A DNA stretch of 64,000 bases from Apostichopus parvimensis (taxonomy: Eukaryota > Echinodermata > Holothuroidea > Aspidochirotida > Stichopodidae), in contig KN885161.1 of the NCBI GenBank assembly GCA_000934455.1, positions 47,844-111,843 on the forward strand, read 5' to 3'. The notes under the pieces are model-generated. The model made no database searches. It was given only the letters and a program-made list of their open reading frames with translations, and was not told the DNA's origin. Shown in pieces: positions 1 through 11,944 of the stretch. How positions within the stretch are numbered: position 1 is the stretch's first letter; every line of letters starts with the position of its first letter. The translations under genes and the position numbers were made by a program.

Positions 1-1335
1 CTAATATGGCACATGTAAAAGTGGTTTGTGCAGAAATGTTTCTCCACGGTGACATTTCCCGCTCCTGTCAAGTCGACGAGAAGTCGAGACGGGGAAGTTA
101 GCTACAGCCTCACGTGATGCTATTATCATTACATCTATACAGTCGAGTGCATTGACTTTACAGTGCGCAATTCCCTTTCCTTTTCACCAACTGTTTATAG
201 GTCTTCGGTTGAAACCCTAGAAGACATTTTCAAACGTGCAAATACATATACACATACATGACATGGATATCGTGTGGCAATACTTTATGGGGTTTACTAT
301 GATGGAAAAAGTTGATGATGTCAAACACATGCATGTTTGTTGCTGTACGCTTTTGTGCGACTGTGCGTGCGTGCGTGCGTATGCGTTTGTTTTGTATTCT
401 GAGGACTTGAACAAAAGAATTCCAGGTCCTCGGATGCGATTTCTAAAGAATCACCACGTCCTCGCAAGAATTCTATTGTTGAGGGGGTATTATTAAGGTT
501 ACGGTACGTGGATTTAAACAATAGAAAAAACAACGGGGTCCGCGGTATGAACGTAAAACACAGCTGCTGGTGTGTGTGTGTGTGTTGGCATACAATTACA
601 GCTTTAGTTACCCCACAAAACATACACAAGCCGGATACTCAGCTTCTACTAGCTTAACACAAAACGAATTTGGCGGATGCAGGATTCTAGAAATGAGGAA
701 TGTGGCCTCTGTGGGTCGTTGATGCCGACTCCCATGTAGGGGGCATTTCGAGGCCTATTCAGCCTTTAGATATGTCCACAATTAGGTCTAACTAATATAA
801 CAATATAACTACTGTACTACTGATATTGGTGTGTGGTTAAAAATGGAGAGGGGATACTCCCCAGCCCCAAATCGGCGCTTGTGTTACGTTACATTCTTCA
901 TTAACATCCAACATTATAAAAGTATTTATAAAAGTAACAGAGGTATTTTCCTGCAAACTACTTTTTTCTCATTATAAATGTTGTCTTCTTTGACATCTAT
1001 TTTCAGATTCTTACTTTCCATATTTAATTTTCGGGGATAAGATGACGAAGTTAAGTTGACGCGACGAAGATCAACCAAGAAAATCATTTCAATATGATTC
1101 AGAAAATACATCTAAATATGAAGATCAAAATAGCAGACACCATTAAATGCCTTGGTAAGTAAAGTTGATCTATTCTGAGAATAAAAAAATTCTATGTGAA
1201 ACTAAACAGAAGTATGACGTTTACATAGTTTGCATATTATGGCACCATATGTCTCATCTCGATATACAATAGAAATTCCCCCGTCATTCATATCGCAATT
1301 ATGCATGTTTCACTGAGGATAACAACCAATGGGGA
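1..1335. other. No gene recognised; simple repeats only
   Basis: I see no coding exon, RNA gene or transposon end here. The stretch is AT-rich and holds short simple repeats: a GCGT run near 366-382 and a TG run near 569-583. The small open frames on both strands have no family signature and look like chance. Confidence 0.6.
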
Positions 1336-1341
1336 GAGTGT

Positions 1342-1385
1342 AGTATAGCGTGCGCAAAGGGGGTGGGGTGGGGGGGGGGGTAGTG
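1342..1385 (+). repeat. G-rich tract, quadruplex-capable
   Basis: Several runs of four or more G separated by single T or A bases, ending in an unbroken G run. Four G-runs in this spacing meet the usual G-quadruplex pattern. A second tract of the same kind lies at about 1503-1530, so the pair may be two ends of one degenerate element. That last point is inference. Confidence 0.6.
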
Positions 1386-1502
1386 CATGTCCCACCCACT
1401 ATTGTCAGTTGCGTGGGACTTTTCAGGTGGGTACGAATTAGACCATTTCTCCTAGCCCAGAACGTCCTTCCATAAAAGTTCATACTTCTACCTAAGTCAG
1501 TC

Positions 1503-1530
1503 GGTTGGGGGAGGGGGGGGGGAGGGGGTA
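1503..1530 (+). repeat. Second G-rich tract
   Basis: A GGTTGGGGGAG start is followed by long G runs broken by single A bases. It is like the tract about 150 bases upstream and could form a G-quadruplex on the plus strand. Confidence 0.55.
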
Positions 1531-1669
1531 GAATTTTTCTCTCACTCCTCCCCCGCACCTTTGTAATCATGTGCACATTACTGGAGGGATGACCACTTTC
1601 TGTTATCTTTCCAGTATATTTTAGGACAAATACTCAGTTTGGTTTATTATTCACTCTGTACTAAACCTA

Positions 1670-1735
1670 TGACGTCATCATCAATATGACCTTAAAGGAG
1701 CATTCCACACATTTTATGTGGATATCCTGAACAGC
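1670..1735 (+). repeat. Dispersed repeat, copy 1 (TGACGTCATCATC motif)
   Basis: The segment shares TGACGTCATCATC, then GACCTTAAAGGAGCA, then GTGGATAT with 4715-4785, in the same order and orientation. It is therefore a dispersed repeat present at least twice in the window. I do not recognise the family. TGACGTCA is also a CRE-type palindrome, but nothing shows that it is used. Confidence 0.6.
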
Positions 1736-3866
1736 CGAAATGATCAATAGAAACATATAACCCCTCTTTAAAATGTTCTTTGTAGCTGCAAGATGAAATC
1801 ATAAAATATTTGAAAATACTTCTTCCTTTTTTTTCCTGCCGAAATCCATTCTTTATCTCTGCATCAACGTTGGAACGTTCCGTATCTTTTCTCAAGAATA
1901 TCTCCTTCATTCTCCTCGTCAACTTGGCTGTCATTCAACTATACTCTTGTGTATTTCCCACATTCATGTTGTTGTTGGTTTTTCAGTTGTATTCAGTGTA
2001 GTCTATACTATACGTGGAATATGTAAATCACAACATAGAACCGTCACAGTTGTCAAGATAGCAGACTCCCCAAGCGATATTTTGAGTGTCATTATACTCG
2101 TATGGGTTTGCTTGTTATATTACATTGGTATAGGCAGAGTATACATAACGTAACATCCTAGTATTTATGTATACAAACAACAAATCCATTTTGTTTTATC
2201 AATATCATAAACGACTTCATCTTGCATTGGTTTTGGCACCCACCGAGAGGCGTCCAACGCCAAAATCGGGCTGCATGGACAATTATTTATCAACAGCCGC
2301 CCCTCCCCCCCCCCCACACACAAAAACACATACATACATATTGTTTTACTTGTAATGTTTTACTTACGTATACCATGGAAATACATTATTCGTTGTCCTG
2401 TATCTGCCCGGAAATCCTATTATTGACCCCGGCCCCGGAGGATTTCCAGTCCCCTGGTCCCCTCCCCCATGTATACAGCCTCCAAATATTAAAGCAGCTG
2501 CTTCTTTTTTGTAACCACACTTTTCACTAGATTTAATCAAGGTACGTGTATTATAAGTTAAATATGAACTCTTTGTTGCTATGCGCGTGTGATTAGGCTA
2601 TGGTTTTTTATAAGAGTTATATTCACGTTCCTAATCACGTTTATATTTGATGGCGAGGGGGAAACAAATCCTCGTGAAAATGTTATAACAGCCGTTTTAA
2701 TTAAAAATAAAATGAATGAATTCGCCTCTGAAAGACAGTGTACAGCAATATAAATATACTTAATTACAAAAAAAAACTTGACATTTTAACCAATAAATTG
2801 AGGTTCAAGTGTAGATTGATTTACAAATAAAATCGATTAATGTTTCAAAATATTTCCCTTTCTTTATAATTAAAAAAGAAAAATGGGAAATTTTGCCTCT
2901 GCTGTTGAATTAATGACTGGTATTTGAATAACAGCTTTTAGAGTAAAATCAAAATTGTAATACATAATTAGTTTCCACATTAGTTTCCATATACTAAAGC
3001 AAGTCGTCATGTCGCCAATTTTTGGCAATTTAGATGAAACTACCGTATTTAATCAAAATAATATTGTTAACTTGATCATACGACAAACAGACATCGCCAA
3101 GATTGTTTTCAGCAACTAAGCATTAAGTGATGGATTATATAAACTGACGAATTCTGTAAAGTTATATTTCGTCGTCACCCAGAACCTTTCAATATTGATA
3201 TCAATTACATAAAACAGATATTAAAAAAATTTAAAAAAAAAATGCTGTCAACTATTTTTTAATTTTTTTTAATCTTGTTGATTGAAATCAAACTCTGTCG
3301 AAGCTAATGCACAATTGTTTGGCGTGATTTAGGCGTCTTATAGTAGGCCTAGGTATCATAAATTTACCAATTTTCAACGAGAAAGCAAAACAAAACCACA
3401 ACATGTCATGTTTTAAATATAAATTTAGGATTTATTCAGACTCAGTAACCACTCTGTGAGGCATTTGTACCTATACATCAAACTTATATTATTTGTGATG
3501 GGAAGTGGTCCCCCGTTCCCTACCCCACCCCCAGGGTAGGGACTGCAGAATTATCAGATATCTCCAAGAAAATTTGTACGAGAGATCTCACAATACTGAC
3601 TACATCGTGTCGTCTTGTATAGGACTTGCAAGGAATAAAAAAAATAAAATATTAAGTTGTGTATTGAACAATACTTTCTGTTATGCTTGACAGGCGTAAG
3701 GTGGAATTAAATTTGTTGTAAGAGAAAACAGAGGCAAGTTCATTTCTCAGGAGCAAATTCTTAATCTCTCCAACATCCTACAAATTGGGAACAATAACAT
3801 GTTTTCTTGCTCACATGGTGAAACTCCCACCCAATTCCCCATTTGCATTTGTTATACCCCTTCTTT
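1736..3866. other. No gene recognised; AT-rich with C-rich tracts
   Basis: No coding exon or RNA gene is visible. There is a C-tract with CA repeats near 2300-2325, a C-rich stretch near 3508-3535, and long AT-rich DNA at 2640-3480. The open frames over the C-tract carry only low-complexity proline. Confidence 0.55.
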
Positions 3867-3874
3867 CTCTATAT

Positions 3875-4207
3875 CAGGGTTTCCCTAACTTTATCCCTCC
3901 CCCCCCCACGACCCCCCTGTGGATGTCAGAGTTGTCCACGAACCCACAACTTTTCAAGACACGATCTGAGTCATTCATATACTATAATACGAATAACAGT
4001 GCTTCGTAAAAGATCAAGTTCATAGTGTAATATTGTAGAGTTTGTCGATAGATACGACTTTTTGTACATTACTAAATTATATGATATATCAGATTTTAGT
4101 TCAACAAAAAGTACTCTAGTTTTGACTTTCCTAAACGTCTCACGAACCCCCTGGGATGGACTCACGCACCCCCTGGGGGTTCATGCACCCCAGTTAGGGA
4201 ACCCCTG
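3875..4207. mobile_element. Complete non-autonomous hAT-type element (MITE)
   Basis: The left end CAGGGTTTCCCTAACT and the right end AGTTAGGGAACCCCTG are inverted copies of each other. CTCTATAT stands directly outside both ends (3867-3874 and 4208-4215), a perfect 8-bp target duplication. Ends of the form CAGGGGTTCCCAAACT with an 8-bp duplication are typical of the hAT superfamily. At 333 bp it codes for nothing and would depend on a transposase from elsewhere. The interior has C-rich runs and CCCCCTGGG repeats near the right end. Confidence 0.88.
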
Positions 4208-4714
4208 CTCTATATGGTATACCCGCGTGGGTCTGTGTTGTAACGTATGTAAGACCTGGCGATAAACGAGGAAGAAATATAAGCCATGACAACCGGTTTA
4301 GGTATGGATGACGTTAACCAAACCAAATTGAATTAGAATAATTACAAAACAAGTCACCAAAGTGTGTGCTACATTGCAATATCACTTTTATGTTTGTTTT
4401 AATGAAATTGTCCCCCTCCCCTTAAATATCAAAGGCTTGTCAATCAAAGTGACTGGACTTACTAGTCTAGCAAATAGAAGATAAACTCAACTCCTTGGAA
4501 ACAACTCAAAAATCAATAAGAAATGATAAGACATGAATGGTTCTCAAAGTGACACATGATGCCGTACATTCCATCAAGGACAAATCATGTTGTATAACAT
4601 GCTTCAGTGCTCTGTTATATTTGATATGATCTTAAAGGAAAATAATTTGACAGTGTTATTAAATTTGATACAAACAATGGTTCGACGTTTACAATTAGGC
4701 CTTGAAAAAAGAAG

Positions 4715-4785
4715 CTGACGTCATCATCGATTTGACCTTAAAGGAGCAATTCACATATTAAATATATTTTAAGTGGATATTATTC
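4715..4785 (+). repeat. Dispersed repeat, copy 2
   Basis: Same order of motifs as copy 1 at 1670-1735: TGACGTCATCATC, GACCTTAAAGGAGCA and GTGGATAT, with a few substitutions and a short insertion. It is a diverged copy of the same unnamed family. Confidence 0.6.
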
Positions 4786-5506
4786 ACTAATTATTTTCTA
4801 TATTTTCAAGTTTTTATTTATTTAATTTTGTCTTTCTTCGTTTTAGATAATATGGAATATCAACAATATCAATTTCTAAGAGAGAGAGAAATTGAGAGAA
4901 AATATTAATTCTGCTGTCTAAAGTCGTTCTCTAAGCACGCAATGATGAATAATATAGCAAGATAAGGAAAATGAAAGTAATTGAAAGTATGACGTTTATG
5001 ACGCAATAGGTTATTAACTTCAGGTATTTTACATTGGTGGGGGGGGGGGGGGGTTGGATTTGTTTTCTGTCATCATCTCGATGGTATTTGACAACTGTTT
5101 GGACCATATTCTATGTATGTAACTGAAAGTGAATCAGTGAGCACGAAAATATCTAATGAATTATGAAACCAAGTATTTCTCTCAAAACAAGAAAACAAAC
5201 ATATGACGTTGAAAATTGGAAATTTTTACCAGACATATAATTTTGGTATAGACCTGTTGTACACAAACTTCACTGAATTTTTCTGCTCGTGTAAAATCCA
5301 ATATTAGGGGTGGATCTATATGAAGAGGGCTGCTCTCCCTCTTTTTAAATTATCTAGTAAATATAAAGGCCTAACTTTTGATCCAGATAAGGACTATAAT
5401 GGACACATATTTGGCACTCGCTTTGTGTTGCGGGCCTATGTTTTCTAATGCAATGTTATTTTTGTAGTAATTCTGCTTAGTAAATATTCTAATACTAACC
5501 TCGCGG

Positions 5507-5552
5507 CCACCACCCACCCCACCCCACCCCACCCACCCACCCACCCCTCCCC
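5507..5552 (+). repeat. CCCAC/CCCCA minisatellite
   Basis: A run of CCACC, CCCCA and CCCAC units of four to five bases. The minus strand is G-rich (GGGTG repeats) and quadruplex-capable. Confidence 0.7.
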
Positions 5553-6461
5553 TCGATAAATGAATTGAGAATTTAAACTACCTTATACATGTGCCAAACA
5601 CATGACTAGCTATTTCTATTTAAACCGTTTATATACAAACGATGCAGGCTAGAATCCACACTATTGCGTTGACTGTGTCATTGCACTGACGTATGTTCAG
5701 TTACTATCTACACCCACCCCCACATCTTCGACATCATTTGAACATGTTATATTCTGACCATTTACACGCAATGATTTTTTTTATTCTATTACTTTTATTT
5801 TATATTTTGAATCGCTTTTATTTTTTATTTTCTTCTTTATTTTTTTGGGAGAGACTTTAAAGTCATACCCTCTGGCAAAGACGGAACGAAATTGACTAAA
5901 AATTCGTCGACGCCAAATTTGGGAGAATGCTATTATGACTAAAATCAATTTTTGTTCCCTTAAGGTGTTTCGTTAAGAATTCGGTGTCTCTTTTATTGCC
6001 TCTTAGAACAGTTTGAGGCCAAACAGAAGGTGATAGATGGATTACATATTTAATTTGTTGGCATGTACATCCCAAAAGATCCTTATTAATACATTAAATC
6101 TGGTATAATTGTAATTATTGAAAATCTCTATACTATACTCTAATTCATTTCTGGAAAAAATAGCATTTTGGGTTGACTTTTATCGCAATTTGTTGGTACA
6201 AGGACTAATTTCATTTCATTTCGTTTGATATAACGTTATAATTTCATTACTGTAGCATGGGCACTTCGTATTCCGGACACCTAAGCCTTAAAACACCCCA
6301 AAACTATATCTATTTGGTATAAATCACCTGAAAATATACTTGATATGGTGGGAGAAGTATGTTATAGTACGATACACGGCCAAACTTTCTTTCCTGCAAA
6401 CTGTTTTCACGTTGTAAAAAAGAAGATTCTTCGTGATTGTGGAACTGGTATTTCTTTGCTA

Positions 6462-6748
6462 GAGTATTGCCAATTTCGGACACACAGTCCCACAGTGTGG
6501 CGCTAGTGATAAAATTGGTGGCGCAGTTGCTCTTTCAGTAATTATAACAGACTTCATAGATCTCCGTCATTTTATTGACAAATATGTAAGTATTTACTTG
6601 CACACGGGTCATTTTGGAGAGAAAATAACTGTAGCTTCGTACTTTTTGGTGAAATTTGGCTCTTCCTGTAGGTTGTCATGGTGAAATCGTGCATTTCTTA
6701 GGGGTGTCCGAAATTGGCAGTGTTCCGAAATTAGCAATACTGACTATA
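6462..6748. mobile_element. Small inverted-repeat element (MITE candidate)
   Basis: The left end reads AGTATTGCCAATTTCGGACA. The right end holds its reverse complement in two overlapping forms, GTGTCCGAAATTGGCA and CCGAAATTAGCAATACT. The interior of about 240 bp has no coding potential. No clear target duplication is visible, so the superfamily is open. A further CCGGACACCTA motif near 6274 may belong to a related, older copy. Confidence 0.55.
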
Positions 6749-7208
6749 CTTGTTCTTTTAGTATTATTTACGTATCATATATAGATATAAATACATATTC
6801 CAATATCACTCAGAGGTTTGAATATGTTTACGCATAACTTTGTCACTACTGGTGCAATATTTTGGGATATAGATTTTCAACTGGCAAAGTTGATCAAATT
6901 ACATCACCAAATCTTTTCCGAGATCACAAACATTTCAAGTTCAAATTTATATTCGTTTATTATAATTTTTTATTCTTGAAAACAAGATGAGTGGGAAGGA
7001 AAGTAGGCCGAGGAGACCAAAGTTTGAAAGTTCGTAATGCACTGATAATTAAAGATAATTAACTGACTTCAATTTATAAGTTGCTTATATGACAGTTTGA
7101 TGCCATCTTTGTAGATCATAGAGAGCGTCATATAACAAACCAATATTATTGCACGAAAGGGTAAATGGATAGGATTCCTGTACGACAAAGATACAAACGC
7201 AAAGTGCG

Positions 7209-7994
7209 GGATGCTTGATTTTGTTTCCCAGGATGGTTGTGGGTAATTAACATAAAGTAGGCGTGTTCAATGCATTCCTGTACAATGCGACTGCAAAGTG
7301 TATACAAACCAGACAGAGTTTGGAGCAGGCATGGTTTGATCGCATTTAAGTATAGTATCACGTAGATGATGTGGTCTGCCGTACGTGTGTCTTGTACAGG
7401 TAGGGATATCCATGGCACAAGCTTCACGTAGGCTAAGCGTAGGGGTCACGAAATTTGGTCACGAAATTTGGTCACGAAATTTGGTCACGAAATAGGGGTC
7501 ACGAAATAGGGGTCACGAAATTTGGTACCACCTATATACTACAGTATTACTACTGGCCTATTACTAGTTTGTAACTTTTACGAGGGTGAGTAAGTGAGTT
7601 CATTCTCCATAGTCAAGTTTCGTTTACCTGTAGCCTTGGGAATGCATCCAGGTTTTCATATGGAAAGGTCCATGTTATTTTGCTCTCCGTCATGGCGAAC
7701 TAGGACTAGGAACTAACAAAAACCGATGCCCTTATCCAGTCGACGTACGTGTGATTCGCACTAGCCTTATAATAAGTCATATAGGCTAGGCTAGTACAGT
7801 GCATGCACGCGATATCCAAGTTGTTGTGTGATGTACGAAGCATGGTACGGTATTTGTAACAATAGCAGTATAGTACAGTGCATAGGTCATACCAAACTTT
7901 CCTGAAGTAGGCCTACTGCACATGTGCACTGATTGAGACACGCCTCCTTTATGTTAATTACCCACAACCATCCTGGGAAAAAAAATCACGCGTC
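7209..7994. repeat. Inverted repeat pair with 31-bp perfect core
   Basis: The segment 7227-7257 (CCCAGGATGGTTGTGGG...) has a perfect reverse complement at 7947-7977. Similarity extends outward with mismatches to about 55 bp per arm. The arms are 689 bp apart and enclose a 13-bp minisatellite and unique DNA. It may be a foldback or MITE-like element, or an inverted duplication. No target duplication was found. Confidence 0.65.
7443..7524 (+). repeat. 13-14-bp minisatellite GGTCACGAAATTT
   Basis: Six head-to-tail units of GGTCACGAAATTT, two of them in the variant GGGTCACGAAATAG. The units are nearly identical, so the array is probably young. It lies between the arms of the inverted repeat at 7.2 and 7.95 kb. 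Confidence 0.85.
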
Positions 7995-8064
7995 CGGCAC
8001 ACAATACAAGTTATTTCCACGTGTACAGTAGGACTGTATACATACTGCACCAATGCTACAGGGT

Positions 8065-8452
8065 CAAGGAAAAAAAAGTCAGAAAAACGAAAAAAAAATG
8101 TCTGAGAAACGAAAAAAAAAAAGTCAGAAAAACGGAAAAAAAAAAAAGTCGAAAACGAAAAAAAAAGTCCGAAAAAGGAAATAAAAAAAAAATTCGAAAA
8201 ACGAAAAAAAAAAAATCGAAAAACGAAAAAAAAAAGGCAGAAAAACGAAAAAAAAAGTCCGAAAAACGAAAAAAAGTCAGAAAAACCAAATTTTAACTCC
8301 GAAAAACGAAATAAAAAAAAAAAAATCGAAAAACGAAAAAAAAAAAGGCAGAAAAACGAAAAAAAAAGTCCGAAAAACGAAAAAAAGTCAGAAAAACCAA
8401 ATTTTAACTCAGAAAAACGAAATTTAAAGTAAAAAAAAAAGTCGGAAAAACG
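8065..8452 (+). repeat. A-rich array of GTCAGAAAAACGAAAAA units
   Basis: Short units of A-runs separated by GTC(A/C)GA, TCGA or GGCAGA form an array of almost 400 bp. A subsegment of roughly 110-120 bp ending in CCAAATTTTAACTC occurs twice in succession (to about 8298 and to about 8409), so the array also grew by larger duplication. The lysine-rich open frame across it is low complexity, not a gene. Confidence 0.8.
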
Positions 8453-8460
8453 ACAATTTT

Positions 8461-9053
8461 TTTTTTATCATGGCCCTATTGAGCTGCCGTATGCCATTGA
8501 TGTAAATCGTTATACTTTCTGTATTTTGTTTTAATTTCTTATATCAAGCCATCTATTGATTGGCTGGGAGTTTTGCATGTTTTTCAACAGCGATTATTGC
8601 ACAGAATGGCTGTTCCAGCTAAGAGGGTTAGTTGATCAATTTTAATATTGATGCAAACATGACAAGAGTTACTTTTTGCTTTGTAACTTGCTTAGTTATA
8701 TTTTCCTACCAAATATGTGACTGTGAAGAAACTTAGGATTGAGTCATAAAACAATCTGAACATTTTGCGAAATCTCAGGGAAACACTTGCGGATGACAAA
8801 TTGCTCGACCAATAGGATATTGCATAACAGTTCAGCATAACATTACGTAATATTTTCATTCATTTGTGTATTATTACAATTGTATTGAGCAATAGCCTAG
8901 AGGCCGACAGGTCTGAGAGCAGAACCGTTGGTCGTAACAAGGGCTAGCTGAACTTAGTCTTTACTCCCCAGGTGCAGTGTATTCCCTAAATATTTTTTTT
9001 AAATGATGATACAGTTGATGTAAAGTGGTTACACTTGATAATTTATGTAAGAT
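8461..9053. other. No gene recognised
   Basis: AT-rich DNA without a recognised exon, RNA gene or repeat border. Confidence 0.5.
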
Positions 9054-10204
9054 TAAGGCTGCACGGTTTTGCCTCCCAGAGAAACCGACCGGTTTCACAG
9101 AAAAACCGGTTTTACCATTTTATCACTACGTACGTAATGCAACCGTAATTACAAATGGGCATTTCGAAACTGTCATAAAAGATGATATTACATTATATTT
9201 TAGGATGCCAAATATGATGAAGAAGAAACCACTAAATAGTCACTTGCTTTCATGGAAATGTTACTTTCCGTGTGTCGGTTTTTCGGTTATACGAAAACTA
9301 AGAAACCGATCAAGTGGAGTCGGTATTATTGGTAGACTTAAATATGTACTGCCAAAGAGCGTTCTTCGCACTTTGTACTTCACTTTGATATATCCGCACT
9401 TTACTTATTGCAGTACTGTATGGTCGTGTACCAGGCAGTCTTACTTGAAACGTCTGTTTCTTCTGCAGAAACGAGCTGTTCCACATATTTGTCATTGTGG
9501 CCCCCGTGATCACACTGATATTCTATTTAAAACATTAAATTTATTGAAACTTCAGGACATAATCAATCTAGGAACTGCTTCAATCACATATCGTTTCATA
9601 CACAATCTGATACCAGACGCTCTCTCTAACTTTTTCACAATCAATTCCCTCATTCATAACTACAATACACGGAATCCTCAGCTTCTTTTGCATACTGTAA
9701 ATCGCACTTCTTCCCACTCAAGCCTTCGTTATCGTGCCACTAATCTTTGGAACTCATTACCCAAGGCAATAAGTGACAAGCCTAGCTTAAAATCTTTTAG
9801 GTATAACTTAAGTAATTATTATTTAAACAAATACTAACTCTTCACAAGTAATTGAAAGACTCCAACTTTTTGTATGGACAAACTCAGGTGTTCAGATGCA
9901 CTGGATTGTTTTTTTCCCGGGGGTGGGGTGTTATTGTTTTGTTATGGTCTTATTGTCCTATTGTATGAAATGTTTGATTGGTCTCTTTCTCTATATTTTA
10001 GGGAGTGAAGCACCCCGTCAAGCCCGCAAGGGTTTTTTTTTCCGCTTCCTTCACTTCATGTATTATCCACTACTACTTCATGTTACTTGTTATTTGTAAA
10101 CGTTTAAATGCCTGTTGTGAAAAACAAATAAATGAAAATGAAATCAAAAATTCTGAAGGGGAAAACCGGTTTCAGTTGGTAAAGCAGTTTCTCGTGCAGC
10201 CTTA
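9054..10204. mobile_element. Candidate DNA element with TAAGGCTGCACG ends, interrupted by a LINE
   Basis: TAAGGCTGCACG at 9054 is matched by its reverse complement CGTGCAGCCTTA at 10193-10204. Both flanks carry GAAACCG and ACCGGTTTT motifs facing each other. Ends of the form TAGGGCTGCACG are known from hAT-type miniature elements. I see no target duplication, which lowers confidence. The LINE fragment at about 9301-10145 lies inside and would be a later insertion. Confidence 0.45.
9301..10145 (+). pseudogene. 3' end of a non-LTR retrotransposon (RT C-terminal region and 3' UTR)
   Basis: From about 9319 the open frame reads GIIGRLKYVLPKSVLRTLYF, then LIYPHFTYCSTVWS, and near its end RYRATNLWNSLPKAI; it stops at 9837. 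These are hallmarks of the thumb and C-terminal part of LINE reverse transcriptases of the Jockey/CR1/RTE kind. The endonuclease and the catalytic FADD/YADD part are absent, so this is a 5'-truncated copy, as target-primed reverse transcription commonly leaves. A 3' UTR of about 300 bp follows and ends in an A-rich tail with AAATGAAAATGAAATC repeats near 10130-10145. The first 90 or so codons of the open frame (from 9025) are unrelated flank. The coding part is open to its natural stop, so the insertion may be fairly young. Confidence 0.82.
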
Positions 10205-10841
10205 TATTAGATACTTTCGTATTCTATACTAGATTAATGTTTTTAAAATTTGTACTGTAAATTCATCTGGAAATTTTCATGCAGTATGTAAGTCTTTCTA
10301 TACAGTTGGATAGTGTGCCATGAGGATGAAATATATATTAATGGTGCATGTTTCCCCATTTTAGGATAATATCCCCTCCCCATAGAAATGGCAATGCCAT
10401 CATCCAAAATATACAGTGTGCAAAAGTTGCAAAACATGATGAAATACTTGAAAACCATATTATGCAACCAAAACACAATAGTTGCACAAAAAACATAAAG
10501 GGGAAAACCGGTTTCAGTTGGAAAAGCAGTTTCTCGTGCAGCCTTATATTAGATACTTTGGTATTCTATACTAGATTAATGTTTTTAAAATTTGTACAGT
10601 AAATTCATCTGGAAATTTTCATGCAGTATGTAAGTCTTTCTATACAGTTGGATAGTGTGCCATGAGGATGAAATATATATTAATGGTGCATGTTTCCCCA
10701 TTTAAGGATAATATCCCCTCCCCATAGAAATGACAATGCCATCATCCAAAATATACAGTGTGCAAAAGTTGCAAAACATGATGAAATACTTGAAAACCAT
10801 ATTATGCAACCAAAACACAATAGTTGCAAAAAAAACATAAA
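10158..10841 (+). repeat. 342-bp tandem duplication
   Basis: Two consecutive copies, starting at 10158 and 10500 with GGGGAAAACCGGTTTCAG and running to about 10841. By eye they differ at about six or seven positions, near 2%. Each copy begins with the right end of the TAAGGCTGCACG element and continues through about 300 bp of flank. The duplication therefore happened after that element was in place. Confidence 0.88.
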
Positions 10842-11943
10842 TAAATCGACCTTTTAAATCACAAAGCTGAAATATTTTGATTCATCATAGGTGGGGGGGG
10901 GGACTGGTGGGGCAAAGATTTTTTATGGGGGGGTTCAATGTAAATTCATTATTCAGATACAACTGTTATATCAATGCACTCGTGACATATAACAAACTCC
11001 GTTTGTTTGGATTGCCAACTCGTGTTTATCAAGTGACTTCTGCACTTTTGACTTTAGCTTCAGTTAATTACTCAAACACATAGCTTCGCTATTGTTTATC
11101 AATTACCCCTCGAATAACTCAATAGTTAACACGAAAGGTCAAGTAACACTAAACGCCATGTAACACGGTTCACTATAAATGAGAACAAGTAAATCCTATC
11201 AATATCAGGTCAACACTCTCAATGTGATTATCATGAAAACAATCATTAAATCATAGACCTATGAACAACAATACATTTATACCCACATCTCCACACTTAG
11301 GTAACTTAGGCCCATGACTACCTCAACTGCACACTGCCAGCAAGCTATCCCCATCGTGGATCCACAGTAGCCTACGCTTAAACGTCCCAATGGAAATGCA
11401 CAGAAGTCCACAAGAAAACAGCCGCTCGAGGTACAATTACACAAGCAACTCTCGGTTTTATGCTTCTCTCCTGAGCTTGCCAAATCATGGTCTAGATCGC
11501 TAGCTAAAATGAAGCCAAAAAAAAATATCCAAATTGCTGGCGCTCTACTCCAATAGCTACGACGCTAGAATCAATATACAACCTTTATTGTTGATGCTCT
11601 GTCTTGCAATTGAATGACGCTACAACGTGTTATGTTTTTCTTTATATGAGTGATATTCATGCAACATTCTGTTTTTTTTATATTTAATGCTAACAAAATC
11701 ATCTTCACATTTTATGCAATAACTATATTTAAGTCTATACACTTGTATATGACAACATGGTAACGTATTCCAAAACATTTAATTTGGTCAAGTTCATACA
11801 GTTATTGTTAGTACAAGATTAATAAAACAGATTTGAGAGTTACTTTGACTCCTGTGTGCCATTTCTAGCAGCGCAATATCCAGACAGATTCAAACAAAGC
11901 AATACAAAATTATTCAAGGGCTATTGTAGTACATTCTTCAATT
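10842..11943. other. No gene recognised
   Basis: A short G-rich run lies near 10890-10935. Otherwise this is AT-rich DNA with chance open frames only. Confidence 0.5.
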
Positions 11944-11944
11944 A

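Larger units (their letters stand above)
4216..6461. other. No gene recognised; contains second dispersed repeat copy and homopolymers
   Basis: No exon is recognised. The stretch holds the second TGACGTCATCATC repeat (4715-4785), a G homopolymer at about 5038-5054 and a CCCAC array at about 5507-5552. The rest is unremarkable AT-rich DNA. Confidence 0.55.

Noticed and set aside
1670-1685. TGACGTCA as a CRE regulatory site
   Set aside because: The word lies inside a dispersed repeat and no gene is nearby.
7443-7524. CRISPR-like array
   Set aside because: The 13-bp units abut without spacers; this is a eukaryotic minisatellite.
8021-8296. Lysine-rich open frame (and its phenylalanine-rich complement)
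   Set aside because: It is the translation of the A-rich array; there is no start context, splice context or domain.
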